From positions 1 through 8,727 of the forward strand of contig URMS01000045.1 of NCBI GenBank assembly GCA_900548975.1: 8,727 nt of DNA, written 5' to 3'. Below the pieces are notes generated by a model, which saw nothing but the letters and a program-made list of their open reading frames with translations, had not been told where the DNA came from and did no database searches. Both the position numbers and the translations under genes were made by a program. The stretch comes from an uncultured Porphyromonadaceae bacterium (GTDB lineage: Bacteria > Bacteroidota > Bacteroidia > Bacteroidales > Muribaculaceae). Every line of letters begins with the position of its first letter. Position 1 is the stretch's first letter. Positions 1-5,801 of this stretch are shown here, piece by piece.

Positions 1-52
1 TAGGTGCCAGCCCTAATTTTTTAGATTCTAAAAAAGTTTAGCGGACAGTAAT

Positions 53-158
53 AATAAATTTTAAGAGTGCTTTCTTCATTGCATGAAGTGGCTCATAATT
101 AGATGCAAAATTAGCAATATTGTCGCAATTATTGGCCTAAAGCACCCTTAAATTTATT
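53..158. repeat. Imperfect ~106-bp palindrome (MITE-like or structured 3' region)
   Basis: Outer arms 53-73 and 139-158 are reverse complements apart from one mismatch and one single-base indel; the right arm reads AAAGCACCCTTAAATTTATT. Inner arms 90-101 (GGCTCATAATTA) and 126-137 (CAATTATTGGCC) pair at 9 of 12 positions. The left arm carries an extra small hairpin at 74-88 (CTTCAT, loop TGC, ATGAAG), and the centre holds the 8-bp palindrome CAATATTG (115-122). It lies just downstream of the leftward thioredoxin gene. It could therefore be a 3' structure, a miniature inverted-repeat element or the end of an insertion sequence. No clear target duplication is visible at its edges. The pairing is seen directly; the role is unknown. 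Confidence 0.6.
106..113 (-). promoter_or_regulatory. Possible leftward promoter -7 box (TAATTTTG)
   Basis: The minus strand reads TAATTTTG here, an exact match to the Bacteroidetes TAnnTTTG -7 motif, inside the palindrome at 53-158. No TTG or TTTG element sits at the usual 19-21 bp upstream. The only downstream reading frame I can follow leftwards is a 13-codon one. The motif is AT-rich and could easily be chance. Confidence 0.2.
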
Positions 159-188
159 GAAAAATATTGACACCGACGAACTTCCGGA

Positions 189-1730
189 CTATTTCATCCG
201 GATTCCGGTAATGCGCCAGTTGGCGGAGGGACTTTCGCAGAAATCGACGGTCGTGGCTGCCGCGGGCACGGGTTCGAAAGTGAGGGTGAAGGAGCCGGCG
301 CCGTCGGCATCGGCGGTGAAGTGTTCGCCGGGTGTGATGCCGTCGCTGCCGGTTAGTTTATACCGCGAGCCAGCGTCAGTGGTCAGAAATGCCTGCGGGT
401 CGATAGTAATCCACCAGCCCGGAATGTACCGGACGCTGAACGACAGGGTGGTACCGGCATCGGTGCGCTCTATGCGTTCGATATCGAGAATGTAGCTGGT
501 GGAATTCGAGGTATAATCTGGCGCGGTGACGATGCGCCTGCTGTCGTTGCCGGTAACGGTCATTTTTTCTTTCGGCGATGTGTGGAAACGTATCATCCGG
601 TCGAAAACGCCTTTGCTGTAGCCCAGGAACTGGTCTTTGACTATGCCTTCGGGCGATACGAGCACGAAAGTAGGCATGCCCTTGGCTCCGAAGTTGCGGT
701 AGAGACCGAGGTCTTCCATTCCTTCGTTCCAGTTGTTGCCCTCGAGTTTGTACGATTCGGTAGCCTCGCGCCACATCTTGTCGGTATCGATCGACAGGCT
801 GACAAGTTCGGCCGTACCGGCATATTTTTGAGCGAATTCGTGCAGCTCGGGTTGTGCCATGACACACGCGTAGCAGCCGCGGCTCCAGAAATCGAGGAGC
901 AGCCATTTGCCCCGATAGTCGGCCAGCCGGTGCGTGTTGCCGTCGATGTCGTAGAATATTCCGTCGGGCACGGTATCGCCGATTTCAACCGTTTTGGGAG
1001 GGTAGAGCAACCGCTCTATCCGCTGACCGGCCTCCGATGTCCTGACAGCTTCGTCGAGTTGGCTGAAAAGCGATTGCATGGCCTGCGTGTAGGAGCCGGG
1101 GGAGTCCTTGTAGAATTCCTGACTGCGGGCGATACTCTCGGCTTTTCCGAGCCACGACGCATCGACCGGGAGTGTGCGGAGCAATGCTATGTCGCGGTGC
1201 CCGACGGCCATCATCAGCGAGTCGGCTATGTATTCGGTCGCGCGGTAGGCATTGCTGACGGAGTCGCGGATAGCGGCGTCGGCAGCAGTCATCATGGCCT
1301 GGGCATATTCGACATCGCGTCGCTGGTAGGCATCCCAAAGGTCCTTGCTGTTCAGCAGGAAACGGTCGTCGGCGGCCTGCTCGGGCACATCGCTGCGCAC
1401 CGGCCATGTGTGGATACAGTAGTCCGGGGCTTCTACCTCTACATTGGCGCCGGGCCGCAGATATATTGTGCGGTCCATCGACGGAATGCACGGCGCATTG
1501 ACACTCAGACCGGTTTTCATAAGCCCGCTGTCGACCGGCACCACAAGACGGAACGAACCGCCGATCACCGTATCGCGGGCCACACTCGTCCCCGCCTGCC
1601 CCATCATCTGGAACAGTATCACCTCCGTGCTGTCGGGCAGCCCGGAGCCGTGCCCTGTTATCACAGCGTTCTCAGCATGCCCGCAAAAACATGTTGCAAA
1701 TGCTATCGCTGCTATCAGTCCGTTTTTCAT
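189..1730 (-). CDS. Exported TlpA/ResA-like thioredoxin-family protein with DUF4369-type N-terminus
   Basis: Predicted envelope thiol-disulfide protein of 513 residues. I chose the ATG at 1730-1728 because it starts a typical signal peptide (MKNGLIAAIAF..., probable cleavage after CGHA). A longer in-frame start at 1865 would add 45 residues that run backwards into the antitoxin remnant and would bury the signal peptide. Residues ~20-140 resemble the DUF4369 domain often found before thioredoxin domains in Bacteroidetes. A helical linker follows (~150-245). The thioredoxin/AhpC-TSA fold spans ~249-385, with the redox pair C286-Y-A-C289 after LLLDFWSRG and the cis-proline P353 in GMPTF. Residues ~390-513 form an extra, probably beta-rich C-terminal domain (contains GWWITIDP) that I cannot name. 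C14 lacks a good lipobox, so a soluble periplasmic form is likelier than a lipoprotein. The redox partner is unknown. Confidence 0.88.
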   Translation of the reverse strand: MKNGLIAAIAFATCFCGHAENAVITGHGSGLPDSTEVILFQMMGQAGTSVARDTVIGGSFRLVVPVDSGLMKTGLSVNAPCIPSMDRTIYLRPGANVEVEAPDYCIHTWPVRSDVPEQAADDRFLLNSKDLWDAYQRRDVEYAQAMMTAADAAIRDSVSNAYRATEYIADSLMMAVGHRDIALLRTLPVDASWLGKAESIARSQEFYKDSPGSYTQAMQSLFSQLDEAVRTSEAGQRIERLLYPPKTVEIGDTVPDGIFYDIDGNTHRLADYRGKWLLLDFWSRGCYACVMAQPELHEFAQKYAGTAELVSLSIDTDKMWREATESYKLEGNNWNEGMEDLGLYRNFGAKGMPTFVLVSPEGIVKDQFLGYSKGVFDRMIRFHTSPKEKMTVTGNDSRRIVTAPDYTSNSTSYILDIERIERTDAGTTLSFSVRYIPGWWITIDPQAFLTTDAGSRYKLTGSDGITPGEHFTADADGAGSFTLTFEPVPAAATTVDFCESPSANWRITGIRMK

Positions 1731-1755
1731 GGTAGTAAGTATTAGATTGTGAGTA

Positions 1756-1786
1756 GAAAGGTAAGTTAAATCTGGACCGACACAAA
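1756..1786 (-). promoter_or_regulatory. Probable promoter of the thioredoxin gene
   Basis: On the minus strand TTTG (1786-1783) is followed after exactly 19 bp by TACCTTTC (1763-1756), matching the Bacteroidetes -33/-7 pattern with only the last base differing (C for G). Transcription would begin near 1750, giving a leader of about 20 nt before the ATG at 1730. The -33 box lies within the last codons of the restored antitoxin frame, so the thioredoxin gene does not need read-through from the dead toxin-antitoxin module. Confidence 0.5.
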
Positions 1787-2088
1787 CGAAGGAATAAATT
1801 GAATGCCAAGCACGGCCGCTATGCGAAAGAAACTTGAAGCTGGATATCGGCTTTACCTTGTTCAACGCGTGCTATATAGCTTTGCTCGCGGCCAATTTTA
1901 TCAGCAATTTGTTTTTGTGTCAAGTTTAATTTTTTTCGACGTTCACGTAGCATATTGCCATAAAACCAGGCAATGGATTCTTCGTTGAACTGTTCTCGTG
2001 AAGAGGAGCCAGGCTCACCATATTTTTCGTCGAGCGTCTGATTTGCTGTAGTGAGTGTGGCTATTTTTTGAGGCTCTATAGTTCTCAT
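1766..2088 (-). pseudogene. Frameshifted HigA-type XRE antitoxin
   Basis: As it stands the frame gives 89 residues, starting at ATG 2088 and ending prematurely at 1819. Residues ~56-84 (LTQKQIADKIGREQSYIARV, then EQGKADIQL) are a classic XRE helix-turn-helix. After IQL the frame reads QVSFA and stops. In another frame the next bases read SSFFRIAAVLGIQFIPSF, then five more residues to TAA at 1766. This is what normally follows the 'GKxDIQL' segment in this family. One T lost from an original CTTTC (now CTTC, around 1835) would explain it, and restoring it gives a 107-residue protein, about the usual length. The N-terminal ~45 residues match the flexible toxin-binding tail typical of HigA-like antitoxins. 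It overlaps the toxin remnant by ATGA. The truncated form keeps most of the HTH, so residual DNA binding cannot be excluded. Confidence 0.82.
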
Positions 2089-2261
2089 AGTTCCAATTTG
2101 TTTAATATCGAAATTGCTTTTTCTATTTGTTTACGGTAATCTTTGTTGTCCTTTTTCAGGAAAGCATTGTTGATTTGCGTTTTGGGCGGCAAAGATGTAT
2201 AGAACCTGTCAAATTCTGGCGTTTTATAAATAGTACGTATATAATTCAGATTGCTTTCCAA
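2085..2261 (-). pseudogene. Internally deleted HigB/RelE-type (Gp49-like) toxin remnant
   Basis: This short frame ends at TGA 2087-2085, overlapping the antitoxin ATG by 4 bases, as in intact HigBA pairs. The possible start is TTG at 2261; an in-frame TAG lies two codons upstream and there is no ATG. The 58-residue product begins with MESNLNYIRTIYKTPEFDRF and YTSLPPKTQIN, like the N-terminus of ~110-residue Gp49/HigB-like toxins. It then jumps at about codon 32 to NAFLKKDNKDYRKQIEKA and ISILNKLEL, which matches the C-terminus of the same family. Roughly 45-50 residues are missing without loss of frame, including the region that carries the conserved RNase-fold core. It is almost certainly inactive. 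Family membership is from memory of consensus sequence. Confidence 0.8.
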
Positions 2262-2272
2262 ACTCTATGGTG

Positions 2273-2303
2273 CAAATATAACTAATTGGTTGTATTTAGA
2301 CAA
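2273..2303 (-). promoter_or_regulatory. Promoter of the toxin-antitoxin remnant
   Basis: On the minus strand TTG (2303-2301) is followed after 20 bp by TATATTTG (2280-2273), an exact TAnnTTTG match. Transcription would begin near 2266-2268, only ~5-7 nt before the TTG codon at 2261, so the toxin message would be almost leaderless. The promoter looks intact although both genes behind it are broken. Confidence 0.55.
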
Positions 2304-2368
2304 CTTTTTGGAGATTAATTCATCTTTAAGGCTAAAGAACAAGCGAGGAAGAAAAGGTTTCATGCAGT

Positions 2369-2404
2369 TTTTTCTATGGTATTGGATTTTTCCATGGTTT
2401 GATC
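2369..2404. repeat. Two tandem 18-bp imperfect repeats
   Basis: TTTTTCTATGGTATTGGA (2369-2386) is followed directly by TTTTTCCATGGTTTGATC (2387-2404), 14-15 of 18 bases identical. The second copy contains the palindrome CCATGG. They lie in the intergenic region between the divergent toxin-antitoxin remnant and the GH92 gene, about 95 bp upstream of the GH92 promoter boxes. They could be an operator or simply the product of a small duplication. Nothing else is recognisable in 2305-2470, which is AT-rich. Confidence 0.4.
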
Positions 2405-2474
2405 CGCTTTTGCAAATTTAGTAAATTATATTGTAAAATTGCTCCAGATATAAAATATTATGTAATAACAGCAC

Positions 2475-2505
2475 TTGCGGTGAGAAAGAAAAATTATTAA
2501 TTTTG
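2475..2505 (+). promoter_or_regulatory. Probable promoter of the GH92 gene
   Basis: TTG (2475-2477) and TAATTTTG (2498-2505) are separated by exactly 20 bp, matching the Bacteroidetes -33/-7 consensus. The predicted start site is near 2510, leaving a ~37-nt A/T-rich leader without a Shine-Dalgarno sequence before the ATG at 2547. Confidence 0.6.
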
Positions 2506-2546
2506 TTTCGCATAACCTGACTATACTTATAACCAATAACCATACC

Positions 2547-5500
2547 ATGAAAAGATTCTTGTTATCAGCATTTGCGGGGGCATGGCTCGCAATGCCTGTA
2601 TATGCTGCAAATGATGCAATTATATGGTCGGTAGGTGAGGCAGACCATTCGCCTGCCGGCTTTGCGCTGGCCCCCGACGGGTACAGGCAGTTTCTTGAAA
2701 AAGATTTCGGATATGAGGACAGGTATTTTCTTGTCGGTAAATCCGATATCAAGACAGAATTCCCTTATGTGCTTCCCGGGCCGGCTGATACATGGGGCGG
2801 TACATGGTCGACAGCCGGATGGCGCACACATCAACTGACAATGCTGTTCGACTTGGACAGTCAGCCGACGTCGAAAGGATATTCGCTTGTGCTTGATCTG
2901 GCCGACTATGCCAAGACTTTTCTCCCATTGGTGAAGATCTGTGTCAACAGTCGGGACCGCAAGTATCAGCTGACGGCGAAAGGTCACGATTTGTCGCGCC
3001 AGCGCAAGCCATCGCAGACAGAGCCTGTGTGCGATACGCTGTCCATCACCGGAGATCTCAGCAGTGCCACACCGTACAGTATTGTGATGCCTCTCGACAG
3101 CAATACCCTTCGTAAGGGCGGCAACGAAGTGACTATTACTGTTCTCGAGGGTTCCTGGATCCTTTTCGACCGCGTGGCGCTTAAAGGTCCCGGAGAAGTT
3201 GGCGTGAAAAATCCCGAGGAGGCATTTATCCGCGATGTTTATGCCGCCGGGTATCTGACAGGCAATTATCAGCCTCTGATAGTGGATGTAGAGCATCTGT
3301 CGGGATCTCCCGAACTTACAGTGGAAGTCGGCGGCAAACGGATATTGGCAAAAAAACTTGAGAAAGGCCGTTATCAGCTGGAAGCCCCCATGCCTGCTGT
3401 GAAAACAGCCATGAATGATAATTACAGGATTCTGTGCGACGGCCGTGAGATAGCCTCGGGGATCATCGAAAGAGCTCCGCAGCCACAGCAGACGCCTGCC
3501 GGCTATGTCGATACCCGCTTCGGAACGGCGCATTCGCGATGGATGATAGCCCCCGGACCGTGGATGCCATTCAGTATGGTTAAACTTAGCCCCGATAACC
3601 AGAACAGCGGCTGGCAGGCCGGCTATCAGCCTTCGTTTGAAAATATAGGTTGCTTCAGCCATATACATGAATGGACTCTCGGAGGTCTTGGCCTGATGGC
3701 CACAAACGGCGAGCTTAAAGTGCGTGTCGGCGATGAACATAAACCCGACGAAGGCTACCGCTCCCGCATAGACAAACGTACTGAACGTGCCGAAATCGGG
3801 TATTATTCGGCAGATCTGACCGACTATGACATAAAAGCAGAAATTACAGCTACGACCAGATGCGGTTTCGGCCGATTTACCTTTCCTTCAGATCGTGGCG
3901 AGGGGCGTATTCTTATCGAACTGCACCCCGAAGCCGAGTACGGTATACAGCTACAGGATCTAAAAGTAGTCAGGACTTCGCCCACGCGTATTGAGGGCTA
4001 CTGCCACCAATTGTCGCCCGGAGTCTGGAGTTCCGATGCCGATCAGGATTACAATGTGAATTTTGTGATAGAATTCGACCGTCCTGTTATCGAGATGGGC
4101 AGCTGGTGCGATGATGCAGTGGTATATAATACCGATAGTCTTGTTTCCGGACCGTGTGGCGCGGCCGGGCTGTTTGTAACGTTCGATCCTTGTGAAAACC
4201 GTGTGGTACAGGTGCGGACTGCAATATCGCCTGTAAGCGTGGCAAATGCTGCTGAAAATCTGCAAAAAGAGGTCGTAGAACCATACGGATGGGATTTCGA
4301 GGCCGTGCGCCGCAATCAGGTTGATACCTGGAACGACATTTTTGCACGCGTAGATATCAAAAGTGATGACAGGATTGAGAAAGCACGGTTCTATAACAAT
4401 ATGTACCGCGCCCTCTGCAGCCGCAACATATGGAGTGATGTAAACGGCGAGTGGATATCGGCAGACGGCAAAAAACGTCGTGTGGCCGATCCGTCGCGCG
4501 ATGTCATGATTGGCTGCGATGCTTTCTGGAATACATTCTGGAATCTTAACCAGTTCTGGAACCTCGTCACGCCCGAATGGTCGAGCCGATGGGTTGGCTC
4601 GCAGCTGGCGCTATATGATGCCTGCGGATGGCTGGCCAAAGGTCCGGCCGGGCTAAACTATATACCTGTTATGGTCGGTGAGCATGAAATTCCTCAGATA
4701 GTAAGTGCATGGCAGATGGGTATACGCGATTTTGATGGCCGCAAAGCTCTTGAGGCTGCCGTGAAAATGCAGACTACGCCTGCCGGAAAAGTATACAAGG
4801 GATTTGCAGGCAACCGGGACCTCGAATCATACCTTGAGCACAAGTATGTGCCATATGATAAAGGTCGTTTTTCCAATACGATGGAATATTCGTACGACGA
4901 CTGGACTGTAGGACAGCTCGCCAAGAGCCTTGGAGAAAGCAAAATATATGAAATCTTCAATGACAGGGGATACTGGTGGCGTAATGTTATAGGCGAGGAC
5001 GGATATTGCCACATGCGCGACAGCAAAGGCGAGTGGCTTGCGGATTTCGATCCTTTCCGTAGCGGAGCCAACCAGCACTATGTTGAGGGAAATGCATGGC
5101 AGCTAACCTTCTTTGTGCCCCAGGACGTCCCGGCTCTTGTCGAAAAGATCGGATGCGAACGTTTTACAGACCGTCTGCTATGGGGTTTCAATCAGGACGA
5201 AGCCTGGCGCTACAATGCTCCCAACGATCAATATTGGGATCACCCTGTGGTGCAGGGCAATCAGCAATCGATGCATTTTGCATATCTTTTCAATTTTGCA
5301 GGGCAGCCATGGAACACACAGCGCTGGAGCCGCTCTATTCTCGACCGCTATTACGGCTATGGTGTGGGCAACGCTTATCTCGGCGATGAGGATCAGGGCC
5401 AGATGAGCGCATGGGCCATAATGACCGCGCTCGGACTCTTCCAGACCGACGGCGGATGCGCTGTAGAACCGATGTATGAGATCGGCAGTCCTCTTTTCGA

Positions 5501-5717
5501 GGAGGTGACGATAGACCTCGGGCGCCGTTATGGCCGCGGCGATACATTCAGAATAAAGGCAAAGAATGCTTCGCGAAAGAATATCTATGTACAGGAGGCG
5601 AAGCTGAACGGCCGTCGGCTCAATTCATTCCGCTTCCCGGCAAGCGAGCTTCTCAAGGGCGGCGAGCTGACTATCGTCATGGGTCCCGAACCGAACAGGA
5701 ATTTCGGTTTAGAATAA
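2547..5717 (+). CDS. Secreted GH92-family alpha-mannosidase with large N-terminal extension
   Basis: This is a 1056-residue exo-acting glycosidase of family GH92, whose members are calcium-dependent inverting alpha-mannosidases. A signal peptide (MKRFLLSAFAGAWLAMPVYA) fixes the start and points to the periplasm. Residues ~22-215 look like a beta-sandwich resembling domain III of PL4 rhamnogalacturonan lyases (ends GSWILFDRVAL). Residues ~225-315 form a small Ig-like linker. The GH92 core starts at V321 (VDTRFGT) and runs to about 1050. E847 in YVEGNAWQ is the likely acid. D947 and D949 in LGDEDQGQMSAW match the base pair; their spacing of 100-102 residues is close to the 109-111 of BT3990. 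Several core segments deviate from the usual consensus: FSHIHEW at 370-376 and WNTFW at 661-665, where WDTF is usual. The linkage cleaved therefore cannot be read. No susC/susD pair is adjacent. Confidence 0.93.
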   Translation: MKRFLLSAFAGAWLAMPVYAANDAIIWSVGEADHSPAGFALAPDGYRQFLEKDFGYEDRYFLVGKSDIKTEFPYVLPGPADTWGGTWSTAGWRTHQLTMLFDLDSQPTSKGYSLVLDLADYAKTFLPLVKICVNSRDRKYQLTAKGHDLSRQRKPSQTEPVCDTLSITGDLSSATPYSIVMPLDSNTLRKGGNEVTITVLEGSWILFDRVALKGPGEVGVKNPEEAFIRDVYAAGYLTGNYQPLIVDVEHLSGSPELTVEVGGKRILAKKLEKGRYQLEAPMPAVKTAMNDNYRILCDGREIASGIIERAPQPQQTPAGYVDTRFGTAHSRWMIAPGPWMPFSMVKLSPDNQNSGWQAGYQPSFENIGCFSHIHEWTLGGLGLMATNGELKVRVGDEHKPDEGYRSRIDKRTERAEIGYYSADLTDYDIKAEITATTRCGFGRFTFPSDRGEGRILIELHPEAEYGIQLQDLKVVRTSPTRIEGYCHQLSPGVWSSDADQDYNVNFVIEFDRPVIEMGSWCDDAVVYNTDSLVSGPCGAAGLFVTFDPCENRVVQVRTAISPVSVANAAENLQKEVVEPYGWDFEAVRRNQVDTWNDIFARVDIKSDDRIEKARFYNNMYRALCSRNIWSDVNGEWISADGKKRRVADPSRDVMIGCDAFWNTFWNLNQFWNLVTPEWSSRWVGSQLALYDACGWLAKGPAGLNYIPVMVGEHEIPQIVSAWQMGIRDFDGRKALEAAVKMQTTPAGKVYKGFAGNRDLESYLEHKYVPYDKGRFSNTMEYSYDDWTVGQLAKSLGESKIYEIFNDRGYWWRNVIGEDGYCHMRDSKGEWLADFDPFRSGANQHYVEGNAWQLTFFVPQDVPALVEKIGCERFTDRLLWGFNQDEAWRYNAPNDQYWDHPVVQGNQQSMHFAYLFNFAGQPWNTQRWSRSILDRYYGYGVGNAYLGDEDQGQMSAWAIMTALGLFQTDGGCAVEPMYEIGSPLFEEVTIDLGRRYGRGDTFRIKAKNASRKNIYVQEAKLNGRRLNSFRFPASELLKGGELTIVMGPEPNRNFGLE

Positions 5718-5731
5718 GAGGGTGTTTCATA

Positions 5732-5780
5732 AAACAGCAATCCACTGAAAATTCGCCGAACTTTCAGTGGATTGCCGTTT
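5732..5780. terminator. Bidirectional terminator hairpin between GH92 and guaA
   Basis: A perfect 14-bp stem (5737-5750, GCAATCCACTGAAA, pairing with 5762-5775) closes an 11-nt loop (5751-5761). Beyond one A/C mismatch, 5732-5735 and 5777-5780 add four more pairs (AAAC/GTTT). It sits 20 bp after the GH92 stop and 27 bp after the guaA stop. A/T tracts on both outer flanks give a short U-rich tail in either direction, so it fits a shared terminator for the convergent genes. Confidence 0.85.
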
Positions 5781-5801
5781 ATTATGGATATAAATTATCT
5801 C

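Noticed and set aside
183..202. 6-bp hairpin (TCCGGA/TCCGGA) around the thioredoxin stop codon
   Set aside because: The stem is short and no U-run follows within terminator distance, so it is not a convincing intrinsic terminator.
582..1745. Long plus-strand open frame (387 codons) across the thioredoxin gene
   Set aside because: It is antisense to a gene with a signal peptide, CxxC and cis-Pro motifs. Its translation shows no recognisable domain, so it is a shadow of GC-rich codon use.
1731..1865. Upstream extension of the thioredoxin protein by 45 residues
   Set aside because: It would place the signal peptide internally and consists of the antitoxin remnant read in the wrong frame.
2265..2363. 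Minus-strand 32-codon frame starting MKPFLPRLFF upstream of the toxin remnant
   Set aside because: It is read through the toxin-antitoxin promoter, ends where the toxin message starts and resembles no family I know.
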